Assembly (NCBI GenBank): GCA_027492485.1
Contig: JAPUER010000016.1
Span: 139,388 to 203,387 of the forward strand
DNA from: Betaproteobacteria bacterium
GTDB taxonomy: Bacteria > Pseudomonadota > Gammaproteobacteria > Burkholderiales > Casimicrobiaceae
DNA: 64,000 nt
Direction of reading: 5' to 3'
Part shown: positions 31,462-39,195 of the stretch, piece after piece
Position numbering within the stretch: position 1 is the stretch's first letter
How the letters are laid out: every line of letters begins with the position of its first letter
Position numbers and translations under genes: made by a program
Notes under the pieces: generated by a model
The model's database searches: none
What the model was told of the DNA's origin: nothing
Seen by the model: the letters and a program-made list of their open reading frames with translations, nothing else

Positions 31462-33207
31462 CTATGTCGGCGGCAGTCCGTGCGAACTGGCTTCCATCCG
31501 TGCCGGTCGCCGGGCGCGTTCGCGCAGGACGCGGAACAGCCAGGTGCGTGGCGGCTCGCTGCCGCTGCGGGCAAATTCGATCGCCGTCACGTCGCGCATG
31601 TATCGTCGCTGCAGCCGCTCGGCGCGATCGTCGCCGACGAACAGCACGCGGTCGCCGGGGCGCAGTTCGGTGCCGGCCGCGGGCAGTAGCGTGAGCTCGC
31701 TGCCGCGTGCGAGCATCAGCGGCAGGCAGGACAGGGTCTCCTCGACGGCATAGGGATCGCGTTGCAGCAGTTGCAGCGGCAGCGGTTTGCCGCCGCTCTG
31801 GAAGAACGCGGCAAACATGCCCGGCTGCATGACGTCGCAATGAAACGTCCAGACCTGCGGCGCGCCGCGTCCGAGCGATTGCTGGATGGCTTCGATGACC
31901 GCGCCGGCGGTGCGGCTGCCCTCGGCGGCCACCCGGCGCAGGAAGGTGGCGAGCAGCGGCACCTTGATCAGTTGCAGGCATTCGTGAACCATGATCTCGG
32001 CCTGGACGAAGCGCATGTCGGCGCGGGCGGCGTGAATCAGCACGCTGTCGGCGACGTGGTTTTGCCGGATGACGACGTAGATTTTCGGGTTGACGCGGCG
32101 GGCCAGCGTGGTGATCGCCAGGTTGGCGGCGTCGTTGTCGGTGCCGGCGACCACGACCGCCGCGTGCGCGATGTCGGCGTCGCAGAGCCCGCGGTCGGTA
32201 TCGTCGTCGACGACCAATTGATGCCGGCCGTCGTCGATCGCGCCGCTGCCGCGGTGGTCCACCGCCCGCCAGGGAATGTGGCGGGCGTCGAGCAGGCGGC
32301 CGATGGCGCGGCCGAAGCGTCCGAAGCCAACGATCACCCACGGCCCCGCAGGAATGCCCAGACGGTTGGGGCATTGCGCATCGGGCGAATCGGTCAGCCA
32401 TTCTTCCAGCCGCAGTACGTCCGGCGCGTCGAGGTCGAGCGCCAGGTTGGTGGCGAATGTCTCGAACGGGTTGACCACCTCGATGCCGCCAAGCGCGATC
32501 AGATTCTGCTGCGCCGTGGTGTCTTTCACACGAGCGATGATCTGCAGGTCGCTGCGCAGCGTGCGGGCGCCGATCGCGATGGTCTGGTTGACGTCGTCGA
32601 GCGAAGTCATCGCCAGCAAGCCCATGCATTCGCGCCGGTCGATGCCGGCGTCGCGCAGGACATCGGGAAAGCGGGCATCGGCGCACAGCGCGATCAACGG
32701 CTGCGACACGTCCTCGATCACCAGCCTGGCGGCGCGCTCGGCGCGTTGCTCGACCACCACCAGACGGTAGCCGAGGCGATCCAGCGCCCGCGCAATCTGC
32801 GCCGAACTCTGGCCGTAACCGCAAAGGATGAAAAAGCGGGCACCGACGTGGCGAACTCGCCAGCTGAACATGCTGCGCGCGACGGCGGTGCGGAAGGTCA
32901 TGTCCGACACCAGCGCAAAGATCGAGCCCAGCGTGTAGGTCCAGCCGATGACGGTGAGATGGATGGTGAGAATCATCCACATGCGCTGGGCATCGCTGAA
33001 GGCGTTGGGAATCTCGCCGAAGCCGATGGTGGTGGCGGTGTAGCTCACCACGTAGAAGGCGTGAAACAGGCTCATGTACTCGCGCGTGCCGTCGGCGCGC
33101 ACGCCCGGCGTCAGTGCCAGGCCGAAGACGGCAATGGCGTAGAGCGCGATCAGCACGATCAGCGGCGCCCGCATCCGCCGCAGCACCAGAAACAGGACGT
33201 CGCTCAT
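31462..33207 (-). CDS. Two-helix potassium channel protein with two RCK (TrkA-N) domains
   Basis: 581 residues. The N-terminal channel module has two membrane helices (residues 13-33 and 78-100) flanking a pore loop with the selectivity filter T-T-I-G-F-G (59-64), a variant of T-V-G-Y-G. Two NAD-binding RCK domains follow: F-I-L-C-G-Y-G-Q-S-S near residue 126 and W-V-I-V-G-F-G-R-F-G-R-A-I-G near residue 290. A C-terminal TrkA-C-like part (residues about 480-560) has R-P-G-D-R-V-L-F-V-G. It probably gates K+ flow in response to nucleotides. It is the last gene of a likely operon with the small membrane protein at 33262-33645. Confidence 0.87.
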   Translation of the reverse strand: MSDVLFLVLRRMRAPLIVLIALYAIAVFGLALTPGVRADGTREYMSLFHAFYVVSYTATTIGFGEIPNAFSDAQRMWMILTIHLTVIGWTYTLGSIFALVSDMTFRTAVARSMFSWRVRHVGARFFILCGYGQSSAQIARALDRLGYRLVVVEQRAERAARLVIEDVSQPLIALCADARFPDVLRDAGIDRRECMGLLAMTSLDDVNQTIAIGARTLRSDLQIIARVKDTTAQQNLIALGGIEVVNPFETFATNLALDLDAPDVLRLEEWLTDSPDAQCPNRLGIPAGPWVIVGFGRFGRAIGRLLDARHIPWRAVDHRGSGAIDDGRHQLVVDDDTDRGLCDADIAHAAVVVAGTDNDAANLAITTLARRVNPKIYVVIRQNHVADSVLIHAARADMRFVQAEIMVHECLQLIKVPLLATFLRRVAAEGSRTAGAVIEAIQQSLGRGAPQVWTFHCDVMQPGMFAAFFQSGGKPLPLQLLQRDPYAVEETLSCLPLMLARGSELTLLPAAGTELRPGDRVLFVGDDRAERLQRRYMRDVTAIEFARSGSEPPRTWLFRVLRERARRPARMEASSHGLPPT

Positions 33208-33261
33208 GCGCTGGCGATGCGTTGGCGGCGTTGCTGCCGGGGCGGCACGGTCGTTGCTGTG

Positions 33262-33645
33262 TCAGCGGCCATGCCGCAGGGTTTCGCCGATCAGCAGCAC
33301 GATCGATATGAAATTGGCCAGCAGCGCACCGCCGGAGAGGGAAACGACGGTGGAAACCGCGCCGGAATTCATCGCCAGCCCTTGCCCGTAGACGTGTACC
33401 ACCCAGAACATGGCAGCGGCCACCAGTTGCAGCGATGCCACCAGCGACGTCGCCAGATGGGTGGCGCCCAGGTGGGTGCGGTCACCGAACTTGAGCACGG
33501 TGGCGATCAGGTTCACCGCGACGGCGGCGCCCAGTTCCATCGGATGATGCAGCTCCGGCCGGTCGATATCGCCGATGAAGAAGCCGAAGTTCAGCGTGCA
33601 GGCGAGGATGATGAAGAAACCGAAGATGACTTTTTCGAGGTTCAT
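33262..33645 (-). CDS. Small integral membrane protein (resembles DUF6394)
   Basis: 127 residues with about four hydrophobic segments (residues 6-24, 38-53, 66-88, 102-120). The start M-N-L-E-K-V-I-F-G-F-F and K-F-G-D-R-T-H-L-G-A resemble a conserved family seen next to ion-channel genes in proteobacteria (DUF6394, assigned from memory). No enzyme motif. It lies 54 bases upstream of the channel gene on the same strand, so it may be an accessory subunit. Its start codon overlaps the stop of a possible 61-residue reading frame. Confidence 0.7.
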   Translation of the reverse strand: MNLEKVIFGFFIILACTLNFGFFIGDIDRPELHHPMELGAAVAVNLIATVLKFGDRTHLGATHLATSLVASLQLVAAAMFWVVHVYGQGLAMNSGAVSTVVSLSGGALLANFISIVLLIGETLRHGR

Positions 33646-33827
33646 GCCGTGCCTTGGTTGCGGATGTCGGAGAGCCGGACGCCGCTGCGTCCGTTGCCAT
33701 TGCCGTCGAGCATAGCGACCCGGCGGCCGGCGCGCGAATGCACCGGATCAGGAACGGTGCAGGTTGCGTCGTCGCCGGTGCCGGCGAAAGCGTCGCGGCA
33801 GTACAACTTTTTCTTCCAATTTTTCAT
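33642..33827 (-). CDS. Possible 61-residue hypothetical protein
   Basis: The reading frame starts M-K-N-W-K-K-K-L-Y and ends at a TGA that overlaps the ATG of the following membrane protein (ATGA). That arrangement is the main support for it being translated. It has two Cys, a basic N-terminus, no hydrophobic segment and no family resemblance. The start codon lies ten bases from the end of repeat copy 4. It may instead be a non-coding leader. Confidence 0.35.
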   Translation of the reverse strand: MKNWKKKLYCRDAFAGTGDDATCTVPDPVHSRAGRRVAMLDGNGNGRSGVRLSDIRNQGTA

Positions 33828-33837
33828 GTAACGACCT

Positions 33838-33953
33838 GTGAACAAGGGCTGGCGCCAAGGCAATAGGCCGGAAACGACGGTTTTTAGTTAATGTCGACTT
33901 TCGATATTTTCTTGCTAGCAGCCCATATCCAACTGCGTTTCAAGCAAAAAGCC
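33838..33953. repeat. GTCGAC-centred palindromic repeat, copy 4
   Basis: 116 bp read best on the minus strand: GGCTTTTTGCTTGAAACGC begins at 33953, 61 bases from the far edge of the GTCGAC core (33893-33898). The opposite end is degenerate but keeps a GGCAATAGGCC-like block. This is the only copy located between divergent gene starts. Confidence 0.7.
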
Positions 33954-34094
33954 AATAGCCACAAAGCAAAGCCGAACCCGCGCCTGCACGTTATGCCAAC
34001 AGATTTGGGTCAGACTGGCGCAGGAGACGAGCTGCTGGCGTCTTTGCCGCTGACGGACGGCTGCCGACGCGCGGCGGAAATCGGGGAGGGAGTC

Positions 34095-35129
34095 ATGGCA
34101 AAACGGGCAATCGGCAAGGCAAATTCCGGCACCGCGGCGGACGCCGGTCGCGCGCAGCCCGGCCCGCGCGAGCGCGCCAAAGCCTGGCTGCTGGCGCACG
34201 GCTCGCCGCGGTTCCTGATGTCGATGATGCTGGCGTCGACCATCGGCTGCGGTTTTCTGGCGTCGGTGGCGATGCATCATCTGGGCGTCAACTCGCCGAA
34301 ATGGCGCTACCCGCTCGCGGTGCTGGTGGCCTGGGTGGTGTTTCTCGCGCTGGTGAGCCTGTGGGTGTGGGCGATCCGCCGCCAGAATGCGCAGGCGGAG
34401 CAGCGTGCGAACGATCAGGCGGCACGCGCGTTTGCCGGTGGCCGACAGCAGGCGCGCAGCAATTCGGGTTCGTCGTTCGACTGGTCGGCCGGCGGTGGCT
34501 CGGGAGGGTCGGGCGGCGGCGGATCGTCCTGGGGCGGAGGCGGCGGACGCTTCGGCGGCGGTGGCGGCAGCGGGTCGTTCGGGGAGGCGCCGGTGCAGGG
34601 CTTTGCCAGCGGTTTCGCATCCGGCAGCAATCCGGGCGTTGCCATCGGCGGCGCCGATCTTGGCGATTCGCTGGCGGTTGCCGATGGCGGCGGCACCGGT
34701 GACGCGGGCGGCATTCTCTCCGGCAGCAGTTCGGGTGGCTCCGGCGCTGGAGGCGGTTCCGGCGGCAGCTGGAGCCTGGGCGACATCGATCTCGGCGACG
34801 ACGCCGGTGCCTTCATCATCGTCGTCATCGCCGTTGTCGTGGCGGCGGCGGCGGTGTTTGGCATTGCGTTCTATGCCGTGTACAGCGCGCCGACGTTCTT
34901 CGCCGAGCTGCTGATCGACGGCGGCGTCGGCACATGGCTTTACCGGCGCGCCAACGTGAAGGACGAGCCGGACTGGCTGACGACCGCCGTGCGGCGGACG
35001 CTACTGCCGGCGGCGGCCGCGCTGGTGCTGTTCTGGGCGTTCGGCGGTTTGATCGAATTCATGGCGCCAGGCGCCACCACCGTCGGGCAGGCGTTGCAGG
35101 TAACACAGACGAAACACCGAACGCTTTGA
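34095..35129 (+). CDS. Glycine-rich membrane protein of unknown function
   Basis: 344 residues from ATG 34095, chosen for the strong ribosome site GGGGAGGGAG directly upstream; the frame is open back to 33891. Hydrophobic helices lie at about residues 38-58 and 72-93. A low-complexity Gly/Ser region (about 125-235, with runs of G and S-G-G) follows, then helices at about 239-262 and 295-318. The Gly/Ser-rich segment flanked by helices is reminiscent of TPM-associated and PspC-like membrane proteins, but no family was recognised. It stands alone, between repeat copy 4 and a terminator region. Confidence 0.65.
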   Translation: MAKRAIGKANSGTAADAGRAQPGPRERAKAWLLAHGSPRFLMSMMLASTIGCGFLASVAMHHLGVNSPKWRYPLAVLVAWVVFLALVSLWVWAIRRQNAQAEQRANDQAARAFAGGRQQARSNSGSSFDWSAGGGSGGSGGGGSSWGGGGGRFGGGGGSGSFGEAPVQGFASGFASGSNPGVAIGGADLGDSLAVADGGGTGDAGGILSGSSSGGSGAGGGSGGSWSLGDIDLGDDAGAFIIVVIAVVVAAAAVFGIAFYAVYSAPTFFAELLIDGGVGTWLYRRANVKDEPDWLTTAVRRTLLPAAAALVLFWAFGGLIEFMAPGATTVGQALQVTQTKHRTL

Positions 35130-35143
35130 TGCAAAGGCGCGCC

Positions 35144-35177
35144 AAAAGAAAAAGCCCGCGCGGCAAGCCGGGCGGGC
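35144..35177 (-). terminator. Rho-independent terminator downstream of the phasin gene
   Basis: Stem arms GCCCGCGCGGC (35154-35164) and GCCGGGCGGGC (35167-35177) are followed, on the minus strand, by TTTTTCTTTT. It can end transcripts from the phasin gene 200 bases upstream. The region 35178-35375 between them holds a second hairpin (TCCCACC...GGTGGGA near 35291-35310) and no gene. Confidence 0.75.
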
Positions 35178-35375
35178 GGGAGGGACTTCGCGACTGCCTG
35201 CTCAGAAAGACGGAGGAGGGGCGGCAGTTATCGAGTCATCGTCACCGAGGCGCGTGTAGCGTCTCATGACGAAGGGTGTCGCGGTCCCACCTGGTTGGGT
35301 GGGATCGGCACGATCCCCGTTTCTGCGGATTGAACGCGTGGCCGGTTTCCGGCCCGAGCGTCCTTCCGCTTTGAA

Positions 35376-35909
35376 TTACTTGCGCTTCGGGGCAGCCTTG
35401 GCAGCAGCCTTGACTTGCGAGCCGGCGAACTCAACGCCTTCCTTGGTTGCCTTGGCAACGGTTTCGAAAGCAGCCATCGAGGTCTCAACGCTAGCCTTGA
35501 CGGCGGACAGCGCGTAGTCGGCACCCGGAACGCCTTGCGGGGCGCTCTTGGCCAGCTTGTCGAGGTTCGACACGAACGTCTTGGCGGCTTCGGCAGCTTG
35601 CGCTTCGGCGAACTGCATGGCTTCGGTTTGAGCGGAAGCGATCAGGTCGAGCGCGGCACGGCCGGTCGTCGTGGCCCAGTCGGCCTTTTCTTCGAGTTGC
35701 TTGGCGCGCAGCGGAACGAGGTCCTGCGGAGCCTTGACCGAAGCCAGCGCGTGCAGGTCGGCAGCGGTAGCAGCGGCGAATTCGTTGGCAGCCTTCACGC
35801 CGAAGGTCGAAGCCTTGGTGCTGTAAGCAACGGCAGCGTCAACGCCCTTGAGCACGTTGGCGAGGTAAGCACGGTTCATTTCAGCGACTTGTTCGAAAAC
35901 GGGGATCAT
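35376..35909 (-). CDS. phaP: Phasin (PHA granule-associated protein)
   Basis: 177 residues from the ATG at 35909, preceded by AGGAGAAACAC, a strong ribosome site; the frame is open 17 codons further but without such a site. The sequence is Ala-rich, helical and low in complexity, beginning M-I-P-V-F-E-Q-V-A-E-M-N-R, with K-A-A-A-K-A-A-P-K-R-K at the C-terminus. This fits the phasin 2 family, which coats polyhydroxyalkanoate granules. Regulation is readable: a strong sigma-70 promoter flanked by two similar TGC-rich palindromic sites, and phaR encoded 1 kb away on the other strand. Confidence 0.92.
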   Translation of the reverse strand: MIPVFEQVAEMNRAYLANVLKGVDAAVAYSTKASTFGVKAANEFAAATAADLHALASVKAPQDLVPLRAKQLEEKADWATTTGRAALDLIASAQTEAMQFAEAQAAEAAKTFVSNLDKLAKSAPQGVPGADYALSAVKASVETSMAAFETVAKATKEGVEFAGSQVKAAAKAAPKRK

Positions 35910-35944
35910 GTGTTTCTCCTGGGGTTTTGGTTGGCAGCCGAAAT

Positions 35945-35960
35945 TTGCTGCATCGCACAA
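35945..35960. promoter_or_regulatory. Candidate PhaR operator overlapping the phasin transcription start
   Basis: TTGCTGCATCGCACAA, whose reverse complement TTGTGCGATGCAGCAA closely matches the second site at 36002-36018. It falls at about +1 of the phasin promoter, where binding would block transcription. PhaR proteins are known to bind TGC-rich sites of the CTGC-N-GCAG kind. Confidence 0.55.
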
Positions 35961-35965
35961 AACGA

Positions 35966-35994
35966 ATGTTAGGGATGCTCCATGACCAAGTCAA
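35966..35994 (-). promoter_or_regulatory. Sigma-70 promoter of the phasin gene
   Basis: Minus strand: -35 TTGACT (35989-35994), 17-base spacer, -10 TAACAT (35966-35971). It lies about 57 bases upstream of the start codon. Confidence 0.8.
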
Positions 35995-36001
35995 GACAAA
36001 T

Positions 36002-36018
36002 TTGTTGCGTTGCAGCAA
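36002..36018. promoter_or_regulatory. Second candidate PhaR operator, upstream of the phasin -35
   Basis: TTGTTGCGTTGCAGCAA lies seven bases upstream of the -35 box and is in inverted orientation to the downstream site. Two sites bracketing the promoter suggest repression by cooperative binding or looping. It lies just 20 bases inside the IS insertion point at 36039. Confidence 0.5.
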
Positions 36019-36038
36019 ATTAGAGTCGAAACTACTAG

Positions 36039-36848
36039 GCAGTGTCGTCACGAGATATTCAACCAGAGCACGAGACAGCGAATCTGCGCGGCGGCAAGAA
36101 ATGAGCAAAGGCGCTTGGCATAGCGCGTAGCAATCCCTCGCCAAAGCTTTAGTTTGAGAAAGGCATTTTCGACCAGGTGGCGCTGGCGATACAGGTGCTT
36201 GTCGTATTCACGTGGCTGCTTTCGGTTCTTTTTCGGCGGAATCTGCGCTTTGGCCTGCGCCACGATGGCATCACTGTCGTAGCCTTTGTCGGCAATCAAG
36301 TGCTGCGCCGAGAATCCTTCGATCAGTGCGTGAGCCCGCTGCAGTCCGCTCGGGTAGCTTCTGTAGCAAGGATTCGGACTGGCATACCATGCGCATCCAC
36401 GGCCAGGTGTATCTTGGTGTTGAGCCCCCTTTTGTCCGGCCCATCCCTTCGTTGCCGCCATGTGCCCCCGCCGCATGCGGATGCACTTTGCAATGGCTGG
36501 CGTCGATCATCAGCCATTCGTAGTCGGGCTCATCAATCATGACTTCCAGCAGTCGCTCCCACACACGCCGATCCCGCCAGCGACGGAAGCGCCGGTGCGT
36601 GTTCTTCCAGGCTCCATAGCTCTCCGGCAAATCCCGCCACGGCGCGCCGGTGCGCAGAATCCAGAAGACTGCGTTGAGGAAACGCCGGTTGTCTTGGGCG
36701 ACACCGCCCCACTGTCCGCTTTGTCCCGGCAGGTGCGGCCGTAGTAACTCCCACGCCGCATCCGTGAGCTCATGACGCTGATGCCGCTCTGCCAAGGCCG
36801 CGCTCCGTTGTTTTGATGCTCAATTATCACATCTCGTGACGACATCAT
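36039..36848 (-). mobile_element. IS5-family (IS427-group type) insertion sequence, degenerate
   Basis: 810 bp bounded by inverted ends sharing TGTCGTCACGAGAT (36043-36056 and, inverted, 36831-36844). Flanking CTAG tetranucleotides (36035-36038 and 36849-36852) fit a 4-bp target duplication. It carries one split transposase gene. It sits between the divergent phasin and phaR promoters without touching the phasin operators. Confidence 0.85.
36048..36795 (-). pseudogene. IS5-family DDE transposase, two-frame plus an extra frameshift
   Basis: OrfA (36795 down to 36271) opens M-A-E-R-H-Q-R-H-E-L-T-D-A-A-W and includes the N-terminal DUF4096-like domain and the first Asp region (L-M-I-D-A-S-H-C-K). 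At about 36425-36432 the run AAAAGGGGG permits the -1 shift used by this group to reach the frame reading L-N-T-K-I-H-L-A-V-D-A-H-G. That frame then stops, because near 36336 one base appears to be missing. The rest (A-L-I-E-G-F, A-D-K-G-Y-D-S-D and the conserved H-L-V-E-N-A-F-L-K-L-K) continues in the third frame to the stop at 36048. The second break is not the normal programmed one, so the element is probably unable to move by itself. Confidence 0.75.
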
Positions 36849-36943
36849 CTAGGAATGGTTTGAAACGGCCTGCAATTGGCATCCTCCGCCATCGCCCGGA
36901 CGCCGCGGCAATCGCCGCAAAGCCGCATCCGCATGCGGCTTTG

Positions 36944-36970
36944 CGCACTGCACTACAATGGCGCACTGCA
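36944..36970 (+). promoter_or_regulatory. phaR promoter with flanking direct repeats
   Basis: The 10-mer GCGCACTGCA occurs at 36944-36953 and 36961-36970, bracketing a -10 box TACAAT (36954-36959). On the minus strand these read as TGCAGTGCGC, similar in character to the TGC-rich phasin operators. Autoregulation by PhaR is therefore likely. No good -35 hexamer is visible. Confidence 0.45.
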
Positions 36971-36987
36971 CAAAGAGGACAGTTACG

Positions 36988-37593
36988 ATGGCAACCAAGG
37001 CAGGATTCGGCGCCCGCGCGGCAACCGGTGCGCGCTCAGCGATGCGCATCATCAAGAAGTACCCGAACCGCAGGCTCTACGACACCGCGACCAGCGGCTA
37101 CATCACGCTGGCGGACGTCAAGCAGATGGTGGTGGAGAACACGCCGTTTCAAGTGCGCGATGCCAAGACCAACGAAGAACTGACCCGCGCCATCCTGCTG
37201 CAGATCATCCTTGAGGAAGAAGCGGCCGGGGTGCCGATGTTCTCCAACGAAATGCTGGCGCAGATGATCCGCTTTTACGGCGGTGCCATGCAGGGCGTCG
37301 TCGGCGGTCTGTTCGAGCAGAACGTGCGCGCCTTCATGGACTTCCAGAAGAAGATGGCCGAGCAGGGCGGGGCCATGCTCGGCGGCGCCGGCGGCGACCC
37401 GTCGAAAGTGGGCTCGGAAGTGTGGCAGCAGTTCATGCAGATGCAGGCGCCCGCGATGCAGGGCGTGATGCAGAACTACCTCGAGCAGTCGAGCAAGATG
37501 TTCCTCGACATGCAGCAGAAGATGCAGGAAAGCACCAAGCAGTTTTTTCCCGGCTTCTCGTTCCCCGGTTTTCCTGGCGGCGAGAAGAAGTAA
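36988..37593 (+). CDS. phaR: Polyhydroxyalkanoate synthesis regulator PhaR
   Basis: 201 residues from ATG 36988, preceded by AGAGGA; the ORF extends ten codons upstream through the promoter. The DNA-binding N-terminal PHB/PHA accumulation domain includes R-I-I-K-K-Y-P-N-R-R-L-Y-D-T then G-Y-I-T-L-A-D-V-K (residues about 18-50), almost invariant in this family. The second accumulation-regulator domain (F-S-N-E-M-L-A-Q-M-I-R-F-Y-G) follows. The C-terminal Gln/Met-rich helix is thought to sense PHA polymer. PhaR represses phasin genes until granules form. The PHA synthase genes are not in this window. Confidence 0.93.
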   Translation: MATKAGFGARAATGARSAMRIIKKYPNRRLYDTATSGYITLADVKQMVVENTPFQVRDAKTNEELTRAILLQIILEEEAAGVPMFSNEMLAQMIRFYGGAMQGVVGGLFEQNVRAFMDFQKKMAEQGGAMLGGAGGDPSKVGSEVWQQFMQMQAPAMQGVMQNYLEQSSKMFLDMQQKMQESTKQFFPGFSFPGFPGGEKK

Positions 37594-37627
37594 GCGCGCA
37601 GAGCGCGCAGGACGGACGCGCTGCGCG

Positions 37628-37763
37628 CAGGACGGAAGACGAATGACGAACGCGCTTCGCGCTGGACGAAGTGCAAGGTGCCGGCCGTCATCGTCTGGCC
37701 GGGCGTCGATTGACCGCTACTGACCGCCAGGCTTTGCGTCATTCGTCCTTCGTCATTCGTCCT
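37628..37763. repeat. Inverted repeat pair between phaR and rimO
   Basis: GACGAATGACGAA (37638-37650) recurs inverted as TTCGTCATTCGTC (37749-37761), with a second partial TTCGTCATTCGTC-like unit beside it. The arms are about 98 bases apart. There are also tandem GCGCGCAGGACG units at 37603-37632. Of the 197-bp gap, nothing looks coding. Confidence 0.6.
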
Positions 37764-37764
37764 T

Positions 37765-37780
37765 TTGGCGCGGGCGCCAA
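37765..37780 (+). promoter_or_regulatory. Hairpin just before the rimO start codon
   Basis: TTGGCGC, two-base loop, GCGCCAA: perfect 7-bp arms ending ten bases before the rimO ATG. Such a stem would cover the ribosome site region; whether it regulates translation is unknown. Confidence 0.35.
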
Positions 37781-37790
37781 CTAATTCACC

Positions 37791-39173
37791 ATGAACCGCA
37801 GTACGTTGCAAAACAAAACGCTTGCGCCAAAAGTAGGCTTCGTCTCCCTCGGCTGCCCGAAAGCACTCGTCGACAGCGAACAGGTGCTCACGCGCCTCAA
37901 GGCCGAAGGCTATGCCACGGTTGGCGACTACGCCGACGCCGATCTCGTCGTGGTCAACACCTGTGGCTTCATCGATGATGCCGTGGCCGAGTCGCTCGAT
38001 GCCATCGGCGAAGCGCTTGCCGAAAACGGCAAGGTGATCGTCACCGGCTGCCTCGGCGCCAAACAGGACGGCAACTTCATCCGCAACATCCATCCGAAGG
38101 TGCTCGCGGTCACTGGTCCGCATGCGCCGAACGAAGTGATGGACGCGGTGCACACGCATCTGCCGAAGCCGCACGACAAGTTCATCGATCTGGTGCCCGA
38201 TCACGGCGTCAAGCTGACGCCGAAGCACTACGCCTACCTGAAGATTGCCGAAGGCTGCAACCACCGTTGCAGCTTCTGCATCATCCCGTCGATGCGCGGC
38301 GACTTGGTCAGCCGGCCGATCGGTGACGTGATGCGCGAGGCCGAATCGCTGGTCAAATCCGGCGTCAAGGAACTGCTGGTCATTTCGCAGGACACCTCGG
38401 CCTACGGCGTCGACGTCAAATACCGCACCGATTTCGTCAACGGCAAACCGGTCAAGACGCGCATGCTGGAGCTCGCCGAATCGCTCGGTCAGCTGGGCGT
38501 GTGGACGCGCATGCACTATGTGTATCCGTATCCGAGCGTGGACAACGTGATTCCGCTGATGGCGCAATCAACGCTCGCGAGCGGCGGCCGCGTGCTGCCG
38601 TACCTTGACGTGCCGTTTCAGCATGCCAGCCCGCGCATTCTCAAGCTCATGAAGCGCCCGGCCAGCGGCGAGAAAAACATTGAGCGCGTACGTGCGTGGC
38701 GCGCCGCGTGCCCGGACCTCACCATCCGCTCCACCTTCATCGTCGGCTTCCCCGGCGAGACCGAGGCCGAGTTCGAGGAACTGCTCGACTTCCTGCGCGA
38801 GGCGCAGCTCGACCGCGTCGGCTGCTTCGCGTACTCGCCGGTTGAGGGCGCAACGGCTAACGATCTGCCGGACCAGTTATCGGATGAAGTGAAGGAAGAG
38901 CGCCGCGAGCGCTTCATGGAAGTGCAGGCCGAGATCAGCGAGGCGCGTCTGCGCGCCAGGATCGGCCGCGAGATCGAGGTGATCGTCGACGACGTGCAGG
39001 ACAACATCGCCGTCGCGCGTTCATGGGCGGACGCGCCCGAGATCGATGGCCTCGTGCACGTGCAGAACGGCGACGAACTCAACGTCGGCGACATCGTCAA
39101 AGTCACGGTCGTCGAAACGACCGAGCATGACCTGATTGCGGTGTTGCCGAGGTTTGAGCGGGACGAGGATTGA
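37791..39173 (+). CDS. rimO: Ribosomal protein S12 methylthiotransferase RimO
   Basis: 460 residues. This radical-SAM enzyme adds a methylthio group to an Asp of ribosomal protein S12. The N-terminal cluster-binding domain has [22 protein letters not shown] and G-C-L-G. The radical-SAM triad is C156-N-H-R-C160-S-F-C163. A C-terminal TRAM domain (with [13 protein letters not shown]) completes it. Length and motifs are normal. It is preceded by a repeat-rich gap after phaR, and a NUDIX gene follows 22 bases downstream. Confidence 0.96.
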   Translation: MNRSTLQNKTLAPKVGFVSLGCPKALVDSEQVLTRLKAEGYATVGDYADADLVVVNTCGFIDDAVAESLDAIGEALAENGKVIVTGCLGAKQDGNFIRNIHPKVLAVTGPHAPNEVMDAVHTHLPKPHDKFIDLVPDHGVKLTPKHYAYLKIAEGCNHRCSFCIIPSMRGDLVSRPIGDVMREAESLVKSGVKELLVISQDTSAYGVDVKYRTDFVNGKPVKTRMLELAESLGQLGVWTRMHYVYPYPSVDNVIPLMAQSTLASGGRVLPYLDVPFQHASPRILKLMKRPASGEKNIERVRAWRAACPDLTIRSTFIVGFPGETEAEFEELLDFLREAQLDRVGCFAYSPVEGATANDLPDQLSDEVKEERRERFMEVQAEISEARLRARIGREIEVIVDDVQDNIAVARSWADAPEIDGLVHVQNGDELNVGDIVKVTVVETTEHDLIAVLPRFERDED

Positions 39174-39195
39174 GCCTCGCGCGCACGATCGCGTG

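Noticed and set aside
31762-33831. 689-residue plus-strand frame opposite the channel gene
   Set aside because: Antisense to the channel/RCK gene, low complexity, no recognisable domain or ribosome site.
34480-34780. GGC/GGT runs suggesting a tandem or CRISPR-like array
   Set aside because: They code for the Gly/Ser-rich part of a membrane protein; no spacer-repeat regularity.
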